NCBI GenBank assembly: GCA_025966335.1
Contig: JAICRS010000218.1
Coordinates: 1-5,212, forward strand
Source: Nocardioidaceae bacterium
GTDB lineage: Bacteria; Actinomycetota; Actinomycetes; Propionibacteriales; Nocardioidaceae
Length of the DNA stretch: 5,212 nucleotides
Direction: 5' to 3'
Shown here: piece after piece, positions 1-5,162 of the stretch
Numbering within the stretch: the first letter of the stretch is position 1
Layout of the letters: each line of letters starts with the position of its first letter
The notes under the pieces: model-generated
Seen by the model: the letters and a program-made list of their open reading frames with translations, nothing else
Told to the model about the DNA's origin: nothing
The model's database searches: none
Translations under genes and position numbers: made by a program

Positions 1-11
1 ATAACCGCAGG

Positions 12-1043
12 TTACCGGTCCGCCCAGGCCAGCAGCCGGTCGACTTCCCAGGTGTTGACGACCCGGTCCTCGGGGATGCTCAGCTCGAAGGCGCGGGCAC
101 AGCCGTAGTCGACGAAGTCGAGCTGGCCGGGCGCGTGCGCGTCGCTGTCGATCGCGAACACGCACCCGATCTCCAGCGCCAGCTCGATCAGCTCGTCCGG
201 CGGGTCGCGTCGCTCGGGCCGGGAGTTGATCTCCACCGCGGTGCCGTGCTCGACACAGGCCTCGAAGACCGCCCGCGCGTCGAACTGGCTCGGAGGCCGC
301 CGGCCGCTGCGACCGGTGCAGTGGCCGAGCACGTTCGTGTGCCGGTCGGTGACCGCGGCGACCATCCGCCGGGTCATCGCGGCCTTGTCCATCTTCAGCT
401 TCGAGTGCACCGAGGCGACCCGTACGTCGAGCCGGTCCAGCAGGTCCTCGGTCTGGTCCAGGGCACCGTCGTCGAGGATGTCGACCTCGATCCCCTTCAG
501 CAGCCGGAAGTCGCCCGCCAGGTGCTGGTTGACCGCGTCGACGACCGCGAGCTGCTTCTCGAGCCGTTCGGCGCTCAGCCCGTTCGCGATCTTCAGCCGG
601 GGCGAGTGGTCGGTGAGCACGAGGTACTCGTGACCCAGCTCCATCGCGGTGAACGCCATCTCCTCGATGGGGGAACCGCCGTCGGACCAGTCGGAGTGCG
701 AGTGCAGGTCACCACGCAGCGCGCCCCGGAACCGCTCGCTGCCCTCGACCAGCGGACCGGAGGCCTCCGCCTCGAGCTTGGCGAGGTACTCGGGCACCTT
801 CCCGGCCAGCGACTCGGAGATCACCGCCGCGGTGACCGAGCCGACCCCGGCCAGCTCGCGCAGGGTGCCGCTGCCGGCCCGGTCCCGCAGCTCGACCGGG
901 TCGACGGTCAGCACCGTCGCCGCCGCGCTGCGGAAGGCCTTCACCCGGTAGGTCTCGGCCCGGGTGCGCTCGAGCAGGAACGCGATCCGGCGCAACGCGG
1001 CCACCGGCTCCGGTACAGACCTGTCCTGCGATCTCCCGCTCAC
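12..1043 (-). CDS. Helix-hairpin-helix / PHP-domain phosphoesterase
   Basis: Predicted metal-dependent phosphoesterase of the PHP superfamily, 343 aa from the GTG at 1043, cytosolic (no signal peptide or membrane segment seen). Residues 15-50 resemble the N-terminal '8 kDa' helical region of X-family DNA polymerases. Residues 61-81 (LRELAGVGSVTAAVISESLAG minus its last residue) form a helix-hairpin-helix DNA-binding motif. The PHP domain fills the rest and shows the metal ligands: DLHSHSDWSDG with H114, H116 and D121; TDHS with H146; GIEVD with E186; SVHS with H213; GHCTGR with H241; and DSDAH with D301 and H303. Bacterial PolX carries the same two modules around a polymerase core, which is absent here. 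A DNA-repair nuclease or phosphatase role is inference; the substrate is unknown. Start choice: GTG 1043 has GGAAGAAAG (1051-1059) seven bases upstream. GTG 1046 and ATG 1082 are in-frame alternatives, the latter with no good Shine-Dalgarno site. The stop is TAA at 12-14. Confidence 0.88.
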   Translation of the reverse strand: MSGRSQDRSVPEPVAALRRIAFLLERTRAETYRVKAFRSAAATVLTVDPVELRDRAGSGTLRELAGVGSVTAAVISESLAGKVPEYLAKLEAEASGPLVEGSERFRGALRGDLHSHSDWSDGGSPIEEMAFTAMELGHEYLVLTDHSPRLKIANGLSAERLEKQLAVVDAVNQHLAGDFRLLKGIEVDILDDGALDQTEDLLDRLDVRVASVHSKLKMDKAAMTRRMVAAVTDRHTNVLGHCTGRSGRRPPSQFDARAVFEACVEHGTAVEINSRPERRDPPDELIELALEIGCVFAIDSDAHAPGQLDFVDYGCARAFELSIPEDRVVNTWEVDRLLAWADR

Positions 1044-1060
1044 CACGCAACTTTCTTCCG

Positions 1061-1210
1061 TCCACACCCCGGCCGCAACCATTCTTGCTGGTCACCGCCG
1101 TGTCGTCGCCACCGCCGGGCGTGTCCTGCACAGGGTTGTGCACCGGCCGGCACGGCGTGGTCCACAGCGTCGTCGGCTGCGTCCACACGGCGTCCACAGG
1201 TTTATCCACA
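1061..1210. promoter_or_regulatory. Cluster of DnaA-box-like TCCACA repeats
   Basis: TCCACA occurs five times on the plus strand in 150 bp, at 1061, 1161, 1182, 1193 and 1205. The last copy is part of TTATCCACA (1202-1210), an exact match to the DnaA box consensus. The 9-mer TGGTCCACA at 1158-1166 is one base from TTGTCCACA, the form preferred in high-GC actinobacteria; the copies at 1179 and 1190 (GCGTCCACA) differ by two. The last four start 21, 11 and 12 bp apart, close to whole helical turns, so they would lie on roughly one face of the DNA. TGCACA at 1127-1132 and TTGTGCACC near 1136 are weaker relatives. The cluster lies between the minus-strand PHP gene and the plus-strand promoter at 1229-1258. 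DnaA binding is inferred, not shown. Confidence 0.55.
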
Positions 1211-1228
1211 GGGGTGGACAGTGCTGCG

Positions 1229-1258
1229 TTGACCGTCGGGACCGGCCGGCTCTAGGTT
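1229..1258 (+). promoter_or_regulatory. Strong sigma-70-type promoter for a small RNA
   Basis: TTGACC (1229-1234) and TAGGTT (1253-1258) are separated by 18 bp. This is very close to the actinobacterial housekeeping consensus (TTGACN, 17-18 bp, TANNNT). Seven bases downstream gives a predicted start at A1266, just 5' of the hairpin at 1270-1342. No plausible plus-strand coding sequence follows: the next real gene, 1358-2152, is on the other strand and convergent. The promoter therefore most likely serves a non-coding transcript. Confidence 0.62.
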
Positions 1259-1265
1259 GGGCGAC

Positions 1266-1346
1266 AGATGAGGCCCTCGGCTGAATCGGTACGGCGTTCG
1301 CAAGGGGAAGGCAAGCGGCGTACCGACCAGGCAGAGGGCCTCTTCT
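1266..1346 (+). ncRNA. Putative structured small RNA (single long hairpin)
   Basis: Predicted transcript of about 80 nt starting at A1266. Positions 1270-1301 fold symmetrically on 1311-1342 around a nine-base purine loop, AAGGGGAAG (1302-1310). The pairs are: GAGGCCCTC with GAGGGCCTC (9 bp); a G-A mismatch; GCU with GGC (3 bp); a 3x3 internal loop; UCGGUACG with CGUACCGA (8 bp); a G-G mismatch; four pairs; a C-A mismatch; and two pairs. That makes 26 of 32 positions paired with no bulges. AGA at 1266-1268 can also pair with UCU at 1344-1346 across a U-U mismatch, so the RNA ends would be closed. U1282-G1330 and U1297-G1315 are wobbles only in the plus-strand RNA. The U-rich UUCUAU after the stem could help termination. 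I do not recognise the family. It could instead be a processed leader or a terminator. Confidence 0.5.
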
Positions 1347-1357
1347 ATGCCCACTTG

Positions 1358-2152
1358 TCAGGCGCCGGTGAACCGGGGTGGCCGCTTCTCGCGGGAGGCC
1401 GCGATCCCCTCCTGCAGGTCGGCGGTGGCCAGCGAGACCGGCTGGGCCAGCGCCTCCCACTGCACCGCGGCCTCGAAGGTCGCGTGCCCGCCGTCGCGGA
1501 GCGCCAGGGTGGTGTAGCGACTGGGGATCGGTGCGGTCGCCGCGATCCCGGCGGCCACCTCGAGCACCTGGTCCGCGAACCCCTCGTCGGGGAGCACCCG
1601 GGAGACCAGGCCGAGGCGCAGCGCCTCGTCGGCGTCGACCACCCGGCCGGTGAGCAGCAGGTCCCGCGCGTGGGCCTCGCCGACGACGTTCGGCAGCAGG
1701 TAGGTCGCGGCCATCCCGGGGTTCATCCCGAGCTTCACGAACGGCGCGCCGAGCCGGGCCGAGGCCGCGGCGTACCTCAGGTCGCACGCCAGCGCCAGGC
1801 ACAGTCCCGCTCCGATCGCCGGGCCGTTCACCGCCGCGACGGTGGGGACCTCGAGCCGGCGGATCGACAGCCAGGCACGGTAGAACGCGATCATCCGGGT
1901 GCGCAGGTGGTCGACCTCGGCATCGGGCTCGCTGGCGATCCAGCCGGTGTTGCCCCCGGAGCAGAACGCGGTCCCCGCACCGGTCACCACCACCGCCCGC
2001 AGGCCGCGGTCACCGGCCAGGTCGTCGATCGCCGCGACCCAGGCCGCGGTCATCTCGTCTGACATCGCGTTGCGCTGGTCGGGGTTGTCCAGGGTGAGTA
2101 CGGCGATCCCGTCGGCGGATCGGTCCACGCGAAGATGGCTGCTGGTCGTCAT
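1358..2152 (-). CDS. Enoyl-CoA hydratase/isomerase (crotonase) family protein
   Basis: Crotonase-superfamily protein of 264 aa, the usual length for single-domain members, expected to act on an acyl-CoA thioester in the cytosol. The core fold is clear. VTGAGTAFCSGGNTGW (56-71) supplies the first oxyanion-hole strand, and NGPAIGAG followed by LACDLRYA (109-128) supplies the second. LGMNPG and LLPNVVG (141-157) follow in the expected order, then LLLTGR and the AL-GLV segment (166-183). Aligned by eye with mitochondrial enoyl-CoA hydratase, the two catalytic glutamates (Glu144, Glu164) correspond to Cys118 and Phe138. Ordinary hydration of trans-2-enoyl-CoA is therefore doubtful and the reaction is unknown. 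The start at ATG 2152 keeps the normal N-terminus (IAVLTLDNPDQRNAMS); an upstream in-frame ATG at 2173 adds seven unlikely residues. The gene stands alone, and its 3' end faces the putative small RNA. Confidence 0.9.
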   Translation of the reverse strand: MTTSSHLRVDRSADGIAVLTLDNPDQRNAMSDEMTAAWVAAIDDLAGDRGLRAVVVTGAGTAFCSGGNTGWIASEPDAEVDHLRTRMIAFYRAWLSIRRLEVPTVAAVNGPAIGAGLCLALACDLRYAAASARLGAPFVKLGMNPGMAATYLLPNVVGEAHARDLLLTGRVVDADEALRLGLVSRVLPDEGFADQVLEVAAGIAATAPIPSRYTTLALRDGGHATFEAAVQWEALAQPVSLATADLQEGIAASREKRPPRFTGA

Positions 2153-2159
2153 GCGGCGG

Positions 2160-2165
2160 ACCCTA
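2160..2165 (-). promoter_or_regulatory. Candidate -10 box of a leaderless promoter, or RBS, for the crotonase gene
   Basis: On the minus strand TAGGGT (2165 down to 2160) is followed by seven bases and then the ATG at 2152. This is the spacing expected when transcription begins at the A of the start codon, a common arrangement in actinobacteria. I see no good -35 box 17-19 bp upstream. The same bases (GGTAGGG) could instead act as a weak Shine-Dalgarno site of a transcript starting further upstream. The sequence alone does not decide between the two. Confidence 0.35.
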
Positions 2166-2277
2166 CCGAGCATCACGCTCGAAGCGGCCCGATTGAGACG
2201 CGGATCGCACGCTCGGACCGTCGAAAGCCGCAAATCGGTGATTTCGGACAAAACTGAGCCGCGCTGAGCGTGGAATC

Positions 2278-2301
2278 GGCTCAATTGAGCCTGCACGTGC
2301 A
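2278..2301. promoter_or_regulatory. Tandem palindromes, candidate operator
   Basis: GGCTCAATTGAGCC (2278-2291) is a perfect 14-bp palindrome. It is followed without a gap by TGCACGTGCA (2292-2301), a perfect 10-bp palindrome. A partial copy of the first arm, CTGAGCC, lies just upstream near 2254-2260. The pair sits in the divergent region between the crotonase gene and the DUF5679 gene, directly upstream of the candidate -10 box at 2324. A dimeric regulator binding here is inference; which regulator cannot be told. Confidence 0.4.
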
Positions 2302-2323
2302 TGATTCCCCGCCGCTCCTGCCG

Positions 2324-2329
2324 TAGTGT
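2324..2329 (+). promoter_or_regulatory. Candidate -10 box for the DUF5679 gene
   Basis: TAGTGT fits the TANNNT actinobacterial -10 pattern. The hexamer 17 bp upstream, ATGATT (2301-2306), is a poor -35 box, so the promoter may need an activator at the neighbouring palindromes. A start near 2336 would give a 5' leader of about 85 nt before the ATG at 2421. Confidence 0.3.
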
Positions 2330-2358
2330 GCAAGGCGGCCGTCAGACAGCGGCGGCCC

Positions 2359-2385
2359 CGGCGGGTCTTCCCTAGATCCCCGCCG
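2359..2385 (+). promoter_or_regulatory. Stem-loop in the 5' leader of the DUF5679 gene
   Basis: CGGCGGG (2359-2365) pairs with CCCGCCG (2379-2385), and TCT (2366-2368) pairs with AGA (2374-2376), leaving a two-base bulge and a TCCCT loop. The Shine-Dalgarno site at 2409-2415 is outside the stem. It could affect mRNA stability or attenuate transcription. No known riboswitch is recognised. Confidence 0.3.
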
Positions 2386-2420
2386 CGACGACCGTGGAGA
2401 CAAGAGACAAGGAGGCCGTC

Positions 2421-2579
2421 ATGGCGGAGACCTGGAGCGGCGAGTTCTACTGCGTTAAGTGCAAGGAGAAGCGCGAGGCCGAAGGCGAAGTGAAGGTCAA
2501 CGACAAGGGCACCCGCATGGCCAAGGCCGTGTGCCCGGTCTGCAGCACCAACCTGAACCGGATCCTCGGCAAGGCCTGA
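2421..2579 (+). CDS. DUF5679 small zinc-ribbon-like protein
   Basis: A 52-aa protein with two CxxC knuckles, C11-V-K-C14 and C38-P-V-C41, separated by 23 residues rich in Lys, Glu and Val, then a basic tail ending in GKA. The layout suggests one zinc ion held by four cysteines in a small rubredoxin-like or zinc-ribbon fold. The sequence matches my memory of the DUF5679 family, which is common and short in actinobacteria and has no established function. The start at ATG 2421 is well supported by AAGGAGG (2409-2415) five bases upstream, the best ribosome-binding site in the window, suggesting strong translation. An in-frame ATG at 2394 would add nine residues that include the Shine-Dalgarno region and is rejected. 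A strong terminator follows at 2611-2647, so the gene is probably monocistronic. Possible nucleic-acid binding is only inference. Confidence 0.88.
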   Translation: MAETWSGEFYCVKCKEKREAEGEVKVNDKGTRMAKAVCPVCSTNLNRILGKA

Positions 2580-2610
2580 GCTCGTCCGGGCGAGAACAGC
2601 CCACACCTTT

Positions 2611-2654
2611 CAGCAGCGGGATCCCCGGGTCGGGGGTCCCGCTGCTGTGTTTGC
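2611..2654 (+). terminator. Intrinsic terminator after the DUF5679 gene
   Basis: CAGCAGCGGGA (2611-2621) pairs perfectly with TCCCGCTGCTG (2637-2647). A T-G wobble and CCCC/GGGG (2623-2626 with 2632-2635) extend the stem to 16 pairs around the GGGTC loop. TGTTTG follows as a short U-rich tail on the plus strand. It lies 31 bases after the DUF5679 stop codon and separates that gene from the next. Confidence 0.8.
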
Positions 2655-2712
2655 GGGCCGGGCCTGTGGACAGCGCCCGGCACGGATCGTGGTTCTGCGG
2701 CAGGCTCGCAGC

Positions 2713-3600
2713 ATGCGCCCGATCCTGCGACCCGGTTCCCACGTCCTGCGCCGCGGCGACGGCGAGCTCCAGATCGGGCTCGACCCGCGGACCGCGGTCG
2801 TCCTCCCCGACGACGAGGAGGTGCGCGGCTGCCTGGACCGGCTGTCCCGCCAGGCCGAGCTGGGTGAGTACGCCGACCGCCGCACCCTCGACCTGCTCGA
2901 GGCCAACGGACTGCTGCTCGACGCCGGCACGCTGCTGCCATTGATCCCGGCCTGCCGTCCCTCCGGCGTGCCCCGCCGCGACGTCGCCGCCCTCGCCCGC
3001 ACCGCCGGGGACGCGGCGGCCGAGCTGCTGTCGGCCCGCACCGGCAGCCGGGTCAGCGTGCTCGGGTTCGGCGACCCGGCCGACGGCTCCCCCGTCGACG
3101 ACCTCGTGACACTGCTGACCGGGGCGGGACTCCCGGTGCGGGTCGGCGCGAGCCGCGAGGACGACCGGCTGGGAGTCCTGGTCGGCGTCGGCGAGCCCGA
3201 CCGGGACCTCCTCGACGGATGGATGCGCACCGGCACCGCCCATCTCGTGGTCCGGTTCGTGGAGGGCAGTGCCACGGTCGGCCCGTTCGTCGTACCCGGT
3301 CAGACCGCCTGCCTGCGCTGCCTCGACGCCCACCACACCGACGCCGACCCCTGCTGGCCCCTGCTGGTCGCGCAGTACTCCTCGCTGACCCGTCGCGAGC
3401 GGGCCGACGGCGTCCCGGAGCCGGTCGACCGGCTGCTCGCCGAGGTGGCCCTGGCCTGGGCCGCGCACGACCTGGCCGGGTTCGCCGAGGGCCGCTCCCC
3501 CTCCACCTGGTCCGGCACGGTTCGGTTCGACCCACAGCTGACCGCCGTCGAGACCCGGACCTGGCTGCGACACTCCGCCTGCGGCTGCACCTGGGGGTAA
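2713..3600 (+). CDS. TOMM-type cyclodehydratase-like protein (RRE + E1-like domain), orphan
   Basis: A 295-aa protein related to the leader-binding partner proteins of azole-forming RiPP (TOMM) cyclodehydratases. Residues 1-72 look like a PqqD-like RiPP recognition element: short strands (RPILRPGSHVLRRG, LQIGLDP, AVVLPD) followed by helices. Residues 113-190 form a Rossmann-like segment (RVSVLGFGDP, then a second strand LPVRVGAS) in which the classical GxGxxG loop is degenerate. PGQTACLRCLDAHHTD (195-210) and the C-terminal CGC give a likely zinc site of C200, C203, C290 and C292, as in E1/ThiF-like proteins. It lacks the YcaO catalytic domain, and none is encoded nearby, so heterocyclisation by this protein alone is unlikely. 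It may bind a peptide or protein for the adjacent kinase-like protein, which is inference. ATG 2713 starts just before the RRE strands; GTG 2689 and GTG 2647 are alternatives, the latter inside the terminator. No strong Shine-Dalgarno site is present. Confidence 0.82.
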   Translation: MRPILRPGSHVLRRGDGELQIGLDPRTAVVLPDDEEVRGCLDRLSRQAELGEYADRRTLDLLEANGLLLDAGTLLPLIPACRPSGVPRRDVAALARTAGDAAAELLSARTGSRVSVLGFGDPADGSPVDDLVTLLTGAGLPVRVGASREDDRLGVLVGVGEPDRDLLDGWMRTGTAHLVVRFVEGSATVGPFVVPGQTACLRCLDAHHTDADPCWPLLVAQYSSLTRRERADGVPEPVDRLLAEVALAWAAHDLAGFAEGRSPSTWSGTVRFDPQLTAVETRTWLRHSACGCTWG

Positions 3601-3626
3601 TCCGAAACCCGCTTGCCGAGGTCCGC

Positions 3627-3632
3627 CACAAT
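3627..3632 (+). promoter_or_regulatory. Candidate leaderless -10 box for the ABC1 kinase gene
   Basis: CACAAT (3627-3632) lies six bases before the ATG at 3639 and retains the A2 and T6 of TANNNT. No Shine-Dalgarno site exists in the 38-bp gap after the upstream gene. Either the gene is leaderless from this box, or it is translated by coupling or re-initiation on a common mRNA. No convincing -35 box is seen. Confidence 0.28.
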
Positions 3633-3638
3633 GGCTGC

Positions 3639-4970
3639 ATGACCGAGCTCCCGCGCAAGGCCGTTGCCAGGACCGCGCGACTGGCCGCGCTGCCGCTCGG
3701 TTTCGCGGGGCGCACCGCCGTGGGCATGGGCAAACGGATCGGCGGCGCGCCCGCCGAGGCGGTGATGACCGAGGTGCAGCAGCGCACCGCCGAGCAGCTG
3801 TTCCGCACGCTCGGCGAGCTCAAGGGCGGCGCGATGAAGATGGGCCAGGCGCTGTCGATCATGGAGTCCGCCCTCCCCGAGGAGATCGCCGCTCCCTACC
3901 GTGCGCAGCTGACCAAGCTGCAGGACGCCGCACCGCCGATGTCGGCGAGCACGGTGCACTCGGTGCTGGCCCGCGAGCTGGGTGCCCAGTGGCGCCGCAA
4001 GCTGGTCGAGTTCGACGACAACCCCGCCGCCGCCGCCTCCATCGGGCAGGTGCACCGGGGCCGGTGGAAGGACGGCCGCGAGGTCGCGGTGAAGATCCAG
4101 TACCCGGGCGCTGGTGACGCGCTCCGGGCGGACCTGCGCCAGATCAGCCGGGTGGCCAAGACGTTCGGCGGGCTGGTGCCGGGGATCGACATCAAGCCGC
4201 TCGTCGCCGAGCTCCAGGACCGGGTGGCCGAGGAGCTCGACTACGGACTGGAGGCCGAGGCGCAGAAGGTGTTCGCGGCCGAATTCCGTGACGACCCGCA
4301 GGTCTTCGTCCCCGACGTGGTCGCCGGGACCGGCCAGGTGCTGGTCAGCGAGTGGGTGCACAGCGCCTCGTCGCTGGCCCGGCTGATCGCCGAGGGGACC
4401 CAGGAGCAGCGGGACCACTACGGGGAGATGTACGTCCGGTTCCTGTTCGCCGGCCCTGAGCGCACCGGGATGCTGCATGCGGACCCGCACCCGGGCAACT
4501 TCCGGATCCTGCCGACACCGGACGGCGAGCTCGGCGGGATGGGCGTGGTCGACTTCGGGGCGGTCGCCCGGCTGCCCGAGCGCGGCCTGCCCCGGTCGAT
4601 CGGCACGCTGATGCGGATCGCGATGCTGGACGACTACGAGGACGTGCTCACCGCCCTGCGCGCAGAGGGCTTCGTCAAACCCAGCATCAAGATCGACCCG
4701 GCCGAGCTGCGCGACTACCTCGGCCCGTTCATCGACCCGGCCCGCGCGGAGACCTTCCAGTTCTCCCGGGAGTGGATGCGCCGTCAGTTCCAGCGGCTCA
4801 ACGACCCGCGCGAGCCCGGCTACACGATGACATTGAAGCTGAACCTGCCGCCGTCGTACCTGCTGATCCACCGGGTCTGGATCGGCGGCATCGGTGTCCT
4901 GTGCCAGCTGGAGGCCGAGGCGCCGTTCCGGCAGATCCTCAGCGAGTCGCTGCCGGGCTTCGCCGAGTAA
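3639..4970 (+). CDS. ABC1 / AarF / UbiB-family atypical kinase
   Basis: A 443-aa ABC1-family atypical kinase/ATPase. The family signatures are intact and in order: the KxGQ motif K67-M-G-Q70 in the N-terminal extension; the alanine-rich AAAASIGQVHRG loop (130-141) that replaces a P-loop; VAVKIQYPG with the ATP-contacting K152; the EELDYGLEAE helix (198-207); LHADPHPGNF with catalytic-loop D282 and N287; and VVDFGAVARL with metal-binding D305. Related proteins (UbiB, ADCK3/COQ8) support isoprenoid-quinone biosynthesis in lipid membranes. Actinobacterial members have been loosely called macrolide-transport ATP-binding proteins, although they are not ABC transporters. No clear transmembrane pair is visible at the C-terminus. 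The start at ATG 3639 excludes 140 upstream codons that merely overlap the preceding gene in another frame. The gap to the upstream cyclodehydratase-like gene is 38 bp, so co-transcription is plausible. The true substrate is unknown. Confidence 0.93.
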   Translation: MTELPRKAVARTARLAALPLGFAGRTAVGMGKRIGGAPAEAVMTEVQQRTAEQLFRTLGELKGGAMKMGQALSIMESALPEEIAAPYRAQLTKLQDAAPPMSASTVHSVLARELGAQWRRKLVEFDDNPAAAASIGQVHRGRWKDGREVAVKIQYPGAGDALRADLRQISRVAKTFGGLVPGIDIKPLVAELQDRVAEELDYGLEAEAQKVFAAEFRDDPQVFVPDVVAGTGQVLVSEWVHSASSLARLIAEGTQEQRDHYGEMYVRFLFAGPERTGMLHADPHPGNFRILPTPDGELGGMGVVDFGAVARLPERGLPRSIGTLMRIAMLDDYEDVLTALRAEGFVKPSIKIDPAELRDYLGPFIDPARAETFQFSREWMRRQFQRLNDPREPGYTMTLKLNLPPSYLLIHRVWIGGIGVLCQLEAEAPFRQILSESLPGFAE

Positions 4971-4973
4971 GGC

Positions 4974-5156
4974 TCACCACCACTCGCTGTCGAGCTTGCT
5001 CTCGATCGCCCGCAGGTGCTCGCGGGAGCACTTCTCGCAGAACACCTTCGTCCGACCGTTCTCGACGGACGTGGTCCAGGTCAACGGGGTCTCGTCGCCG
5101 GGCGCCGCGGCGCCGCCGAAGTCCCAGGTCACCGGCACGGCGTCCACCCAACGCAT
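4974..5156 (-). CDS. Small conserved-looking CxxC protein, function unknown
   Basis: A 60-aa protein convergent with the ABC1 kinase gene, with only three bases between the two stop codons. The first 25 residues are low-complexity and probably variable. The last 35 look like a conserved core: PLTWTTSVENGRTKVFCEKC, then SREHLRAIESKLDSEWW. It has one C-E-K-C pair after a beta-strand-like segment and an amphipathic helix ending in Trp-Trp. I recall similar short actinobacterial proteins with this tail, but no named family. One CxxC could bind half a zinc site, implying a dimer or partner, or act as a redox pair. The start is uncertain: ATG 5156 is used here, but GTG 5147, 5138 and 5132 are in frame, and the hairpin at 5163-5199 would cover any ribosome-binding site of the ATG start. 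Confidence 0.68.
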   Translation of the reverse strand: MRWVDAVPVTWDFGGAAAPGDETPLTWTTSVENGRTKVFCEKCSREHLRAIESKLDSEWW

Positions 5157-5162
5157 GCAGCC

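Noticed and set aside
709..1209. Minus-strand ORF reaching into the TCCACA cluster
   Set aside because: It is in a different frame from the PHP protein, low complexity and Gly/Arg-rich, with no recognisable motifs; it is a shadow of the real gene.
1061..1210. The DnaA-box cluster as the chromosomal origin oriC
   Set aside because: There is no dnaA or dnaN, too few boxes for an actinobacterial oriC, and no AT-rich unwinding region.
1270..1342. The hairpin as an intrinsic terminator of the minus-strand crotonase gene
   Set aside because: No U-tract follows on the minus strand, and the two wobble pairs become A-C mismatches in the minus-strand RNA. A secondary role is still possible.
1266..1346. 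The hairpin as signal recognition particle (4.5S) RNA
   Set aside because: A GGAA is near the loop, but it is not closed by CC/GG and the conserved CAGG and AGCA symmetric-loop sequences are absent.
1268..2062. Plus-strand ORF antisense to the crotonase gene
   Set aside because: It begins inside the structured RNA region and has low-complexity Arg/Gly/Pro composition; the opposite strand encodes a complete crotonase fold.
2647..2712. Upstream GTG starts of the cyclodehydratase-like gene
   Set aside because: GTG 2647 lies at the base of the terminator stem, and the extra residues precede the first strand of the leader-binding domain without family support.
3219..3638. 140-residue N-terminal extension of the ABC1 kinase
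   Set aside because: It overlaps the well-supported cyclodehydratase-like gene in another frame and its translation is Arg/Pro-rich noise; family homology starts after ATG 3639.
3300..4871. Long antisense ORF of 523 codons opposite the ABC1 kinase
   Set aside because: It is a typical high-GC mirror-frame ORF: Arg/Leu/Gly/Gln-rich, no motif, fully overlapping a protein with intact kinase signatures.
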